Of a stretch of 64,000 nt of DNA, positions 54,710 through 63,700 are shown in pieces. The notes below the pieces were generated by a model that was not told where the DNA came from, ran no database searches, and saw only the letters and a list, made by a program, of their open reading frames with translations. Position 1 is the stretch's first letter; each line of letters starts with the position of its first letter. The stretch lies in assembly GCF_036549475.1 (NCBI RefSeq), contig NZ_JAZHLI010000017.1:1-64000 (forward strand). The letters are read 5' to 3'. The stretch is from Aurantimonas sp036549475. GTDB taxonomy: Bacteria; Pseudomonadota; Alphaproteobacteria; Rhizobiales; Rhizobiaceae. A program made the translations under genes and the position numbers.

Positions 54710-55489
54710 ATGACCAAGCCCATCGTTCACATGGAAAACATCGAGAAGCATTTCGGCAACATCATCGCGCTGGCCGGCGTCAGCTTCGATGTCCTGCCCG
54801 GCGAGTGTCACTGCCTGCTGGGCGACAATGGCGCCGGCAAGTCGACCTTCATCAAGACCATGTCAGGGGTCCACAAGCCGACGAAGGGCGAGATCTTCTT
54901 CGAAGGCAAACCGATGTCCTTCGACAGCCCGCGCGACGCGATGGAGGCCGGCATTGCGACGGTCTTCCAGGACCTGGCGATGATCCCCCTGATGTCGGTG
55001 ACCCGCAACTTCTTCATGGGCCGCGAACCCACCAAGGGACGCTGGCTGTTCAAGCGGATGGACATCGAGAAGGCCAACGAGGTCACAATCGAGGAGATGC
55101 GCAAGATGGGCATCGCCCTGCGCGGTCCCGACCAGGCGGTCGGCACCCTGTCCGGCGGCGAGCGCCAGACCGTCGCGATCTCGCGAGCGGTGTTTTTCGG
55201 CGCCAAGGTGCTGATCCTGGACGAGCCGACCTCGGCACTGGGCGTGCGCCAGACCTCGAACGTGTTGGCCACCATCGAGAAGGTCCGCGATCAGGGGATC
55301 GGCGTCGTCTTCATCACCCACAATGTCCGCCATGCCATGGCGGTGGGCGATCGCTTCACCGTGCTGAACCGTGGCCGCACGCTGGGAACGGCGGCACGCG
55401 GCGAGATTACCGCCAGCGAGCTCCAGGACCTGATGGCCGGCGGCCAGGAAATGGCCGAGCTGCAGGGCTCGCTCGGAGGAACCGTCTGA
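54710..55489 (+). CDS. iatA: inositol ABC importer ATPase
   Basis: 259 aa with one nucleotide-binding domain: Walker A LLGDNGAGKSTFIKTM, signature GTLSGGERQTVAISRAVFF, Walker B VLILDEPTSALGV, H-loop VVFITHNVRHAMAVGD. Most sugar CUT2 importers have a double-length ATPase (about 500 aa); the single-domain form fits the Frc/Iat-type alphaproteobacterial subgroup. Lies between the permease and iolC with 1-2 bp spacing. Confidence 0.92.
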   Translation: MTKPIVHMENIEKHFGNIIALAGVSFDVLPGECHCLLGDNGAGKSTFIKTMSGVHKPTKGEIFFEGKPMSFDSPRDAMEAGIATVFQDLAMIPLMSVTRNFFMGREPTKGRWLFKRMDIEKANEVTIEEMRKMGIALRGPDQAVGTLSGGERQTVAISRAVFFGAKVLILDEPTSALGVRQTSNVLATIEKVRDQGIGVVFITHNVRHAMAVGDRFTVLNRGRTLGTAARGEITASELQDLMAGGQEMAELQGSLGGTV

Positions 55490-55491
55490 TA

Positions 55492-57408
55492 ATGTTGAAG
55501 GATCTCGATCTCATCACTATCGGCCGATCCTCCGTCGACCTTTATGGCGCCCAGGTCGGGGGGCGGCTCGAGGACATGCGCAGCTTCGAGAAATATGTCG
55601 GCGGCTCGCCCACCAACATGGCGACTGGCACGGCCCGGCTGGGACTGCGCTCGGCGCTGATCACCCGCGTTGGCGACGAGCACATGGGCAGGTTCCTGCG
55701 CGAGGAACTGCAGCGCGAGGGCGTCGATACGACGGGGGTCGTCACCGATCCGGACCGGCTCACGGCGCTGGTCCTTCTCGGCATTCGCGACGATGAGCAG
55801 TTTCCGCTGATCTTCTACCGCGAGGACTGCGCCGACATGGCGCTATGCGAGGACGACATCGACGGGGCCTTCATCGCCCGCGCAAGGGCCGTGGTCGCGA
55901 CGGGAACCCATCTCAGCCATCCGCGCACCGAGGCCGCCGTCCTGAAGGCGCTGGAACTGGCGCGCGGCAGCGGCGCCCGCACCGCACTCGACATCGACTA
56001 TCGTCCGAATCTGTGGGGGCTCGCCGGCCATGGCGCGGGCGAGGAACGCTTCATCGCTTCGGCGGCCGTGACGGCCAAGCTCCAGTCCACCCTCCACCTC
56101 TTCGATCTCGTGGTCGGGACGGAGGAGGAATTCCACATTGCCGGCGGCACCACCGATACCGTGGCGGCGCTGCGGGCCGTGCGCGCCGTCAGCGGCGCCA
56201 CGCTCGTCTGCAAGCGCGGCGCGGCCGGGGCGGTCGCCTTCGAGGGCGCGATCCCGGACAGCCTCGACGAGGGGCAGGCCGGGCCCGGCTTTCCCATCGA
56301 GGTTTTCAACGTCCTGGGCGCCGGCGACGGCTTCATCTCAGGCCTCCTGAAAGGCTGGCTCGACGGCGAGGACTGGCCGACGTCGCTCGCTTACGCCAAT
56401 GCCTGCGGCGCCTTCGCCGTCTCGCGGCACGGCTGCACGCCAGCCTATCCGAGCTGGGAGGAGCTTCGGTTCTTTCTCAAGCGCGGCGTGAGGGCGCCGA
56501 AGGAAGCCCTGCGCAAGGACGCCGAGCTCGAACAGATCCACTGGTCGACGACCCGCAAGACCGACTGGTCGACCATGCGCGTCTTCGCATTCGATCACCG
56601 CATGCAGTTCGAGGAACTGGAAGGGGCGACGCCCGACAGGATCGGGGCCTTCAAGCAGCTCTGCCTGGATGCCGTCTTGCGAGTCCAGGACGGCCAGCCC
56701 GGTCACGGCATTCTCTGCGACGGCCGGCTCGGCCGACAGGCGCTCTATCGCGCCGCCGGGCGTGGCCTATGGATCGGGCGACCCGTCGAATGGCCTGGAT
56801 CGCGGCCGCTCGTCCTCGAGCCCGAGATCGGTCCCGATTTCGGCGGCCTGTCCGAATGGCCGGGCGAGCATGTGGTCAAGTGCCTGTGCTTCTGCCATCC
56901 TAACGACGATCCCGGACTCTGGCGGGCGCAGGAGGAAACCGTGCTGCGCCTGTTCAGGGCCTCGCGGCGCAACCGGCTGGAATTCCTTCTGGAGATCATT
57001 CCGTCCAAGGTCGGGCCGGTGGACGACACGACTGCAGCGACGGTCATCCGTCGCTTCTACGATCTCGGCATCTATCCCGACTGGTGGAAGCTCGAGCCGA
57101 TGACCAGCGAGACGGGCTGGCGCAATGCCTGCGCGGCGATCACGCAGAACGACCCGCATGTGCGCGGCATCGTGGTGCTCGGCCTGGACGCCTCCGAGGC
57201 GGCGCTGATTGAAAGCTTCTCCGTGGCGGCGCGCTTCGAGCTCGTGAAGGGCTTCGCCGTCGGCCGGACGATCTTCGCCGACGCCGCGAAGGCCTTCATG
57301 ACCGGCGACATAGGACCCGAAGCGGCCGTGTTGCAGATGGCAGAACGATACAGCCGGCTGTGCAAGCTCTGGGACGATGCACGCCGGGCAGGGGAGAAAG
57401 CGGCATGA
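55492..57408 (+). CDS. iolC: 5-dehydro-2-deoxygluconokinase IolC fused to DUF2090
   Basis: 638 aa. Residues 1 to about 335 are a PfkB/ribokinase-type sugar kinase: ITIGRSSVDLYGAQVGGRLE, YVGGSPTNMATGTARLG, and the catalytic anion hole FNVLGAGDGFISGLLKGWLD. Residues about 345-638 form the DUF2090 domain (MRVFAFDHRMQFEELEGATP and GHGILCDGRLGRQALYRAAG), an aldolase-like barrel found fused to or beside IolC in many proteobacteria. The fusion probably covers both phosphorylation and cleavage of the deoxygluconate intermediate, so a separate iolJ is not needed. Overlaps iolD by 4 bp (ATGA). Confidence 0.95.
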   Translation: MLKDLDLITIGRSSVDLYGAQVGGRLEDMRSFEKYVGGSPTNMATGTARLGLRSALITRVGDEHMGRFLREELQREGVDTTGVVTDPDRLTALVLLGIRDDEQFPLIFYREDCADMALCEDDIDGAFIARARAVVATGTHLSHPRTEAAVLKALELARGSGARTALDIDYRPNLWGLAGHGAGEERFIASAAVTAKLQSTLHLFDLVVGTEEEFHIAGGTTDTVAALRAVRAVSGATLVCKRGAAGAVAFEGAIPDSLDEGQAGPGFPIEVFNVLGAGDGFISGLLKGWLDGEDWPTSLAYANACGAFAVSRHGCTPAYPSWEELRFFLKRGVRAPKEALRKDAELEQIHWSTTRKTDWSTMRVFAFDHRMQFEELEGATPDRIGAFKQLCLDAVLRVQDGQPGHGILCDGRLGRQALYRAAGRGLWIGRPVEWPGSRPLVLEPEIGPDFGGLSEWPGEHVVKCLCFCHPNDDPGLWRAQEETVLRLFRASRRNRLEFLLEIIPSKVGPVDDTTAATVIRRFYDLGIYPDWWKLEPMTSETGWRNACAAITQNDPHVRGIVVLGLDASEAALIESFSVAARFELVKGFAVGRTIFADAAKAFMTGDIGPEAAVLQMAERYSRLCKLWDDARRAGEKAA

Positions 57409-59234
57409 CGACGATCCGTCTGACAGCGGCGCAGGCACTGGTGAAATATCTCACCGCCCAGATGACGGTGGACGGCGAGCCGTTCATCGCCGGCGTGTGG
57501 GCGATCTTCGGCCACGGCAACGTCGCCGGCCTGGGCGAGGCACTCCATGCCGAGAAGGACGCCATCCGGACCCTTCGCGGCCACAACGAGCAGACGATGT
57601 GCCATGCGGCCATCGCCTACGCCAAGCAGCTGCAGCGCAGGCGGGCGATGGCGGTGACCTCCTCCATCGGGCCCGGCGCGACCAACATGGTGACGGCCGC
57701 CGCGCTCGCCCACGTCAACCGGCTGCCGCTGCTGCTCCTGCCCGGGGACGTCTTTGCCAATCGCGGGCCCGATCCGGTGCTGCAGCAGGTCGAGGATTTC
57801 GGCGACGGCACGGTGACCGTCAATGACTGCTTCCGGCCGGTGACCCGCTATTTCGATCGCATCATGCGGCCCGAGCAATTGCTGACCGCGCTGCCGCGGG
57901 CCTTCCGGATCATGACCGATCCGGCCGAATGCGGCCCGGTATGCCTGGCCTTCTGCCAGGACGTCCAGGCCGAGGCGTACGACTATCCGGAATCCTTCTT
58001 TGCGCCGAAAGTCTGGCGGATCCGCCGGCCGAATCCCGATCCGGTGGAACTGGAAGCCGTCGTGCAGCTTCTGAAGACCGCGACGAAGCCGGTGATCGTC
58101 GCCGGCGGCGGGGTGCATTATTCCGGCGCGAGCGACGCCCTCGATGCCTTCGTGCGCAAGCACGACGTTCCCGTCGTCGAAAGCCAGGCCGGCAAGTCGG
58201 CATTGGCATGGGATCACGATCGCAATTTCGGCCCCGTGGGCGTTACGGGCGCTGCGTGCGCAAATGCGCTGTGCGCCGAGGCCGATCTCGTCCTCGGTGT
58301 CGGCACCCGCTTCCAGGATTTCACCACCGGGTCCTGGAACCTCTTCCGCAATCCCGATCGCCGGCTCGTCAGCCTCAACGTGGCGGCCTACGACGCGATG
58401 AAGCACGGCGCCGAGCCGCTGTGCTGCGATGCGCAGGTCGGCCTCGAGGCGTTGTCCGAAGCGCTCGGCGACCACGCCTTCGCCCCGCCCGACATGGCGT
58501 TGAAGCGCGACTGGTTCGCCGAGGTCGATCCGCTGACGGCAGCCCCGCAGGACACCAACGCGCTGCCCACCGACCAGCAGGTTGTCGGCGCGGTGCAGCG
58601 TGCCAGCGGCCGCGACACCGTCGTCATGTGCGCGGCCGGCACCATGCCCGGCGAACTGCACACGCTGTGGAAGGCCCCGCGGCCCGGCGCCTACCATATG
58701 GAATACGGCTTTTCCTGCATGGGCTACGAGATCGCCGGGGCGATGGGCATCAAGATGGCCGAGCCCGACCGCGACGTGGTCTGCATGCTGGGCGACGGCA
58801 GCTACATGATGGCCAATTCCGAGCTGGCCACGGCGGCGATGCTGGGCCTGAACTTCACGATCGTCGTCACCGACAATCATGGCTATGGCTGCATCAACCG
58901 GCTGCAGATGAGCACCGGCGGGGCGGAGTTCAACAATCTCCTGGAGCACGCCCATCACGTGAACCCGTCGCGCATCGACTTCGCGGCACATGCCGCCGCC
59001 ATGGGCGCCACCGCGTCCCATGTGACGTCGATCGCGGAACTGGAGGTCGCACTGGCCGCGGCGCGGGAGACGGACGGGCCGGTGGTGATCGTGATCGATA
59101 CCGACCCCTATGCGAGCACCGAGCCCGGCGGCCATTGGTGGGACGTCGCGGTGCCCGAAGTCTCCGCCCGCCCGAAGGTGCAAGCCGCCCGAGAGGCCTA
59201 TGAAGCGCAATTGCGGGTGCGAGCCGGCGGCTGA
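57405..59234 (+). CDS. iolD: 3D-(3,5/4)-trihydroxycyclohexane-1,2-dione hydrolase
   Basis: 609 aa ThDP-dependent enzyme that opens the inositol ring. N-terminal pyrimidine-binding domain with the catalytic Glu in ALHAEKDAIRTLRGHNEQTM, central domain from about 210, and C-terminal diphosphate-binding motif LGDGSYMMANSELATAAMLG…N. Length and motifs are normal. Translationally coupled to iolC through ATGA. Confidence 0.96.
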   Translation: MTTIRLTAAQALVKYLTAQMTVDGEPFIAGVWAIFGHGNVAGLGEALHAEKDAIRTLRGHNEQTMCHAAIAYAKQLQRRRAMAVTSSIGPGATNMVTAAALAHVNRLPLLLLPGDVFANRGPDPVLQQVEDFGDGTVTVNDCFRPVTRYFDRIMRPEQLLTALPRAFRIMTDPAECGPVCLAFCQDVQAEAYDYPESFFAPKVWRIRRPNPDPVELEAVVQLLKTATKPVIVAGGGVHYSGASDALDAFVRKHDVPVVESQAGKSALAWDHDRNFGPVGVTGAACANALCAEADLVLGVGTRFQDFTTGSWNLFRNPDRRLVSLNVAAYDAMKHGAEPLCCDAQVGLEALSEALGDHAFAPPDMALKRDWFAEVDPLTAAPQDTNALPTDQQVVGAVQRASGRDTVVMCAAGTMPGELHTLWKAPRPGAYHMEYGFSCMGYEIAGAMGIKMAEPDRDVVCMLGDGSYMMANSELATAAMLGLNFTIVVTDNHGYGCINRLQMSTGGAEFNNLLEHAHHVNPSRIDFAAHAAAMGATASHVTSIAELEVALAAARETDGPVVIVIDTDPYASTEPGGHWWDVAVPEVSARPKVQAAREAYEAQLRVRAGG

Positions 59235-59285
59235 CCCGCTGCCGCGCGACATCCGCCCTCGATCTCCTGAGACTGGAAACCGGCC

Positions 59286-60191
59286 ATGATCCGTTTCGGC
59301 ACGAACCCCATCGCCTGGTCGAACGACGACGACCAGACCCTCGGCGCCCACATCTCCCTCGATCAATGCCTGACGGAAGCGGCCGCGATCGGCTTCGACG
59401 GGATCGAGAACGGGCATAAATTCCCGTGGTATCCGGCCGAGTTGCGAGACGTCCTCCAGCCCCACGGCCTGGCCTTCGTCTCGGCCTGGTATTCGCTCAA
59501 TCTACTCGTCCATTCGGCCGAACAGGAGATCGCGCTGATCCAGCCGCATCTCGACCGGCTCAAGGCGCTCGGCTGTACCGTGTGCATCGCCTGCGAGACG
59601 TCCAACGCGATCCACGGCAACGACGCGGTCGGGCTGGCGGCCTCGCCCGTCCTGCAGCCGGACCAATGGCCCGATTTCGGCGAAAAGGTCGAGACGGTGG
59701 CCGCGCATTGCGCCGCGGAGGGCGTGCCGCTGGTCTATCATCATCACATGGGCACAATCGTCGAGACACCCGCCGAGCTCGACCAGTTCATGGCCCATAC
59801 CGGCCCGGCGACGAGGCTGCTGTTCGACGCGGGGCATTTCCATTTCGGCGGCAACGGCGTGGATCCGGCGCCGTACCTGGAGCGCCATCTGTCCAGGGTT
59901 GCGCATTTTCACGCCAAGAACGTGCGTCCAGCCGTCATGGCCGAGGTGCGCCGCGACGGCCTGTCCTTTCTCGAAGCCGTGCGCCGTGGCGTCTTCACCG
60001 TGCCGGGCGACGCGGAGGGCGGCGTCGACTTCGGTCCCTGCCTCAAACTCCTCGCCGAACACGGCTACGACGGCTGGATCGTCATAGAAGCCGAGCAGGA
60101 TCCGGAGGTCCGCAATCCCTTCGAGTATCAAAGCCTCGGGCTCAAGACGTTGAAGGCACTCGCCGCCGAAGTCGGCCTCACGACCGCCTGA
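59286..60191 (+). CDS. iolE: inosose dehydratase
   Basis: 301 aa TIM barrel that dehydrates scyllo-inosose to the diketone used by IolD. Begins FGTNPIAWSNDDDQTLGAHI, the IolE hallmark, with metal-site residues in VYHHHMGTIVETPAELDQF, TRLLFDAGHFHFGGNGVDP, HFHAKNVRP and GWIVIEAEQDPEV. Fifty-one bp after iolD. Confidence 0.95.
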   Translation: MIRFGTNPIAWSNDDDQTLGAHISLDQCLTEAAAIGFDGIENGHKFPWYPAELRDVLQPHGLAFVSAWYSLNLLVHSAEQEIALIQPHLDRLKALGCTVCIACETSNAIHGNDAVGLAASPVLQPDQWPDFGEKVETVAAHCAAEGVPLVYHHHMGTIVETPAELDQFMAHTGPATRLLFDAGHFHFGGNGVDPAPYLERHLSRVAHFHAKNVRPAVMAEVRRDGLSFLEAVRRGVFTVPGDAEGGVDFGPCLKLLAEHGYDGWIVIEAEQDPEVRNPFEYQSLGLKTLKALAAEVGLTTA

Positions 60192-60266
60192 GAACCGACG
60201 AAACGTCGCCGATAGCGGCTGCCGGTCGCACGGCCCGACCCTTTGCATCCAAACCCGGAGGACCCG

Positions 60267-61076
60267 ATGCCTGAACTTCTTCGCCGTCCCAAGGGCGACA
60301 CCGGCCTCGTCCACGACATCACGCCTGCCGATGCCGGCTGGTCCTATGTCGGTTTTGCGCTGCATCGCCTGAAGCCCGGCGAGACGGCATCGGCCGAGAC
60401 CGGCGAGGAGGAGGCGATCCTCGTTCTCGTCGAGGGCAGGGCGAAGATCCGCGCCGGCGATGAAGATTTCGGCGAACGCGGCTACCGAATGTCGGTGTTC
60501 GAGGAGACCCCGCCCCATGCCGTCTACGTGCCGAACGGTTCGAACTGGAGCGTCGAGGCGACGACGGACCTGACGCTCGGCGTCTGCCGGGCGCCTGGAA
60601 AGGGGGGACACGCGGCGAAGATCATCGGCCCGGAAGGCGTTCCCCGGATCACCAAGGGCAAGGGCGCCAATGTCCGACACGTCCACGCAATCGCGATGGA
60701 GGAGCGTGACGTCGCAGACAGCCTCCTCGTCACCGAGGTCTTCACGCCCGCCGGCAACTGGTCGTCCTATCCGCCGCATCGCCACGACGAAGACGACTTT
60801 CCCGAGATGACCTATCTGGAAGAGACCTACTATCACCGCCTCGACCCGCCCCAGGGCTTCGGCTTCCAGCGGGTCTTCACCGAGGATGGCAGCCTGGACG
60901 AGACGATGACGGTTCACGACGGCGATGTCGTGCTGGTTCCCAAGGGCCATCACCCCTGCGGTGCGCCGCACGGTTACGGCATGTACTATCTCAACGTCAT
61001 GGCTGGCCCCCGCCGCCAGTGGCGCTTCCAGAACCACCCCGACCATGACTGGATTGCCCGGCGCGACGCGGACTGA
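60267..61076 (+). CDS. iolB: 5-deoxy-glucuronate isomerase
   Basis: 269 aa double-cupin (KduI/IolB) isomerase; ATG 60267 follows CGGAGGACCCG. Metal-binding segment SYPPHRHDEDDFPEMTYLEE and the C-terminal cupin strand VVLVPKGHHPCGAPHGYGMY are clear. Last identified gene of the rightward inositol operon; a small hairpin (61077-61093) directly follows its stop. Confidence 0.95.
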   Translation: MPELLRRPKGDTGLVHDITPADAGWSYVGFALHRLKPGETASAETGEEEAILVLVEGRAKIRAGDEDFGERGYRMSVFEETPPHAVYVPNGSNWSVEATTDLTLGVCRAPGKGGHAAKIIGPEGVPRITKGKGANVRHVHAIAMEERDVADSLLVTEVFTPAGNWSSYPPHRHDEDDFPEMTYLEETYYHRLDPPQGFGFQRVFTEDGSLDETMTVHDGDVVLVPKGHHPCGAPHGYGMYYLNVMAGPRRQWRFQNHPDHDWIARRDAD

Positions 61077-61093
61077 GGAAGCTGTCAGCTTCC
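61077..61093 (+). terminator. small hairpin after iolB
   Basis: GGAAGC and GCTTCC arms around a 5-nt loop, starting at the base after the iolB stop. Six base pairs and no T-run, so only a weak terminator candidate. Confidence 0.35.
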
Positions 61094-61109
61094 AGCTTAC
61101 AGTCTGAAA

Positions 61110-61622
61110 TCTTGCAATCTCTCGATCACCTATGCAGGCGCCGAAGAACGCGGTGACGACGTCGTCCTGAACGACGTCACCTTTTCCGTGGACGACACGA
61201 GCGTCAAGGCTGGGGACCTCCTGTTCGAGGGAGTGACGGGATCGCGGGAAGAGGGATACGCGATCAGACGTTTCTCGACCGATCTGGAACGCGCCAACGC
61301 ATCAAGCGGCTGGAAGATCGACGACTTCGTTCTTGAAGGCGTTGAGATTGCCGGGGCGGACCAATCCTCGACGACCCCGACGTCGTCCGACCTGTATTTC
61401 GAACGCGCGACGCTCGGCGAGGCGCAGGTTACCGAAGGCGGCGAGGTCAGTTTCAGCCTGACCGGCTCGAAGATCGACAACGTCTTTTCCGATAATGGCG
61501 TTCTCACCAGCCAGTTCGATCTCGGCAACTTCATGGTGAAGCCGGGAGTTGGCGAGGATGAGCCCTCGGCACCGGCAACCTTGCCGGACATCCTGAACCT
61601 GAGCGTAACCGCCAACCAATAG
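61110..61622 (+). pseudogene. 5'-truncated unknown acidic protein
   Basis: From about 61110 the frame reads as real protein (ITYAGAEERGDDVVLNDVTF, then SVDDTSVKAGDLLFEGVTGS, DFVLEGVEIAGADQSSTTPT and FERATLGEAQVTEGGEVSFS) to the TAG at 61620-61622. There is no ATG and no ribosome binding site at the front; the only nearby start is GTG 61188, which would cut into a conserved-looking stretch. It is in the same frame as iolB, just after its stop. The acidic, Ser/Thr/Gly-rich beta-type composition suggests a secreted or surface protein whose N-terminus was deleted. Confidence 0.55.
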
Positions 61623-61655
61623 CCCTCACGGGCCGGTTCGGGGCCGATAAAGAGG

Positions 61656-62036
61656 ATGCCTCGCCGTCGCCCCCGAAATGTATCTGACCCTGGCCGGGGC
61701 GGTCGCGAAGATTTGTCCACCCACGTCGTTGGCTGGTTCGGCGATTGTGACAAGCTGTCGATGAGCCGGCTCTTTGCGGCGGAGATTCTCGGCATCTATC
61801 TCGACGCGCAGAAATACCGGAACGCCTTCGTCGAGGACAGCCGAACGACGCGCGTATGTTCGGCTTCTATCCGAACAGCCGCGGGGGGGTCGACGTCCCC
61901 AACTTTATCGGCGAGATGGAGGCCGAGCTGGCCATCGTCGCCGCGCGCACGGGTGGGCAGGGCTTCGTCGAGGTCGTCGAGACGATCCTGTCGGCCCTTG
62001 GCCGGAGTGGAAACGAAATGCAGCGGGAGGGCGCGG
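61656..62036 (+). pseudogene. frameshifted gene fragment upstream of the aldolase
   Basis: One frame reads MSRLFAAEILGIYLDAQKYR, NAFVEDSRTTR up to about 61850; another continues MFGFYPNSRGGVDVPNFIGE, MEAELAIVAARTGGQGFVEV to 62047. Joined, they look like one protein broken by a shift near 61850-61856. I do not recognise the family. The end overlaps the start of the aldolase gene by about 10 bp, as in an operon, so it may be a former partner of the aldolase. Confidence 0.5.
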
Positions 62037-62714
62037 ATGCGCGATAGCGAACGGGCCTTGCGCCAGACGATCATCGATCTGTGCCTGGAGATGAACCGCA
62101 ACGGCATCAACCAGGGCACGTCGGGCAACATCTCGGCGCGCCATGGCGAGGCGATGCTGCTGACGCCGAGCGCGACGCCCTACGAGGAGCTGACGCCGGA
62201 GATGATCGTCTCCATGCCGCTGGACGGCGACGGCACAAACTGGTCCGGACCGCTGACGCCCTCGACCGAATGGCGCTTTCACCGCGACATACTGCGCGCA
62301 CGGCCCGATGCCGGCGCGGTCGTCCATGCCCATCCGGTCTTCGCCACGAGCCTCGCGATGACCCGTCGCGCGATCCCCGCCTGCCACTACATGATCGCCG
62401 TGTTCGGCGGCACCGATGTCCGCTGCTCGGGCTATTCGCGCTTCGGCACGGAAGCGCTGTCGCGCGAGGCGCTGGCGGCGCTGGACGGGCGCACGGGATG
62501 CCTGCTCGCCAATCACGGTGCCATCACCATCGGCAGCGATCTCGCCAAGGCGATGTGGCGCATGGTCGAGCTGGAAACGCTGGCCCGGCAATATCACCAC
62601 AGCCTGCAGCTCGCGGGCGGTCCGGTGATCCTCAGCGATGCCGAGATCGCCGAGGTCTTGGAGGCGTTCGGGAGCTACGGCCTGCAATCCCGCGACGCGG
62701 CAGCGCTCGGATGA
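62037..62714 (+). CDS. class II aldolase/adducin family protein (fuculose-phosphate-aldolase-like)
   Basis: 225 aa; ATG 62037 follows GGGAGGGCGCGG. Zinc-dependent aldolase or decarboxylase fold: INQGTSGNISARHGEAMLLT near the front, VVHAHPVFATSLAMTRRAIP with the HAH zinc ligands, GCLLANHGAITIGSDLAKAM with the third His. It retro-aldolises a phosphorylated sugar acid or L-fuculose-type phosphate. Complete and typical in length. Downstream of inositol genes but separated by gene debris, so membership in the inositol pathway is doubtful. Confidence 0.9.
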   Translation: MRDSERALRQTIIDLCLEMNRNGINQGTSGNISARHGEAMLLTPSATPYEELTPEMIVSMPLDGDGTNWSGPLTPSTEWRFHRDILRARPDAGAVVHAHPVFATSLAMTRRAIPACHYMIAVFGGTDVRCSGYSRFGTEALSREALAALDGRTGCLLANHGAITIGSDLAKAMWRMVELETLARQYHHSLQLAGGPVILSDAEIAEVLEAFGSYGLQSRDAAALG

Positions 62715-62805
62715 ACGCGCCCGCCGCCCTCCGTCTGCAACCACCGGCTCACCTGGGCTCTGCTGCCTCTTGGGGTCGCAGGTCGAGAAGCGTGCCCTGC
62801 TGCCG

Positions 62806-63582
62806 TCAGCCCATGCGCGGGCCGACCATGCCGAAGCGGGCGCCATGCGGATCCTCGCAGACCATCGAGAAGGCGCCGCCGGGAATTTCGTCGGGGCCGT
62901 GGATCGCCTTGCCGCGCGCCGAAGACAGGCGCCGATGAGCGGCATCGATGTCCGGGACCATGAAGTAGTACTGCCAGCCGAGGCGGCCGCCCGGCGCTTC
63001 GCCCATGAGCGCGCCGAAACGCACCGTCCCGCATGTCAGGAAGCGATAGTCGCCGAGCTCGCCCATCGGCATTGCGCCCTCCTGGTGCCAGCCGAACACC
63101 GTGCTGTAGAAGGCGAGCGCCGCCTCCGGGTCCTTCGCCGAGAGTTCGTTCCAGACGGCATGACCGGGCATGGCCTCGTCAGCTTGCTGGAAGGCGTGGC
63201 TTTCCTCGCTGCTTTCCCCGCGCATGACGTAGAATATCGCCCCATGAGGGTCGGCGAGCATCGCCATGCGACCGACGCCGTCGATCGCCGTTGCCGGCAT
63301 GTGGGTCGCGCCGCCGGCCTTCTCGACGGTGTCGACAGCGGCATCGACATCGGCGACGGCCAGATAGCCCACCCATGCGGCGTCGGTCTCCATGCCGTCC
63401 TGTTGCTTCATCAGGCCCGCCACGGGCATGCCGTCGGGCGCCGAGATGATGCGGTAGTCCATGCCGGGATGACCCGACGGAGCGAAGCTCCAGCCGATGA
63501 CTTCGGCGTAGAATTCCTGCGCGGCGTCCGGGTCGGGGGTCAGGAGCTCGTACCAGATCGGGGTTCCTGCGGCATTGGCCAT
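62806..63582 (-). CDS. tandem VOC (glyoxalase/bleomycin-resistance fold) protein
   Basis: 258 aa from ATG 63582, with AGGAG upstream. Two VOC modules: residues about 6-120 (PIWYELLTPDPDAAQEFYAE, VIGWSFAP; MLADPHGAIFYVMRG) and about 133-255 (VWNELSAKDPEAALAFYSTV, FGWHQEGAMPMG; SMVCEDPHGARFGMVGP). Similar tandem proteins are annotated as glyoxalase-like or 27-kDa antigen-type. Substrate unknown. Followed by the glutathione S-transferase gene upstream on the same strand. Confidence 0.9.
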   Translation of the reverse strand: MANAAGTPIWYELLTPDPDAAQEFYAEVIGWSFAPSGHPGMDYRIISAPDGMPVAGLMKQQDGMETDAAWVGYLAVADVDAAVDTVEKAGGATHMPATAIDGVGRMAMLADPHGAIFYVMRGESSEESHAFQQADEAMPGHAVWNELSAKDPEAALAFYSTVFGWHQEGAMPMGELGDYRFLTCGTVRFGALMGEAPGGRLGWQYYFMVPDIDAAHRRLSSARGKAIHGPDEIPGGAFSMVCEDPHGARFGMVGPRMG

Positions 63583-63700
63583 GATTGGTCTCCTGCAGTG
63601 TTCAGGTAGTGGGGCATGGGCATTGGATGACGGACGCGGAGGGCGCCGCCGGGAGTCATGTGTGGAAAGACGCGCTGCCCATCCGGGATCTGGATGACGG

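Noticed and set aside
57072..59465. 797-codon open frame on the minus strand over iolD
   Set aside because: It is the antisense of iolC/iolD, has no ribosome binding site and has His/Gly/Arg-skewed shadow composition; iolD motifs on the plus strand are unmistakable.
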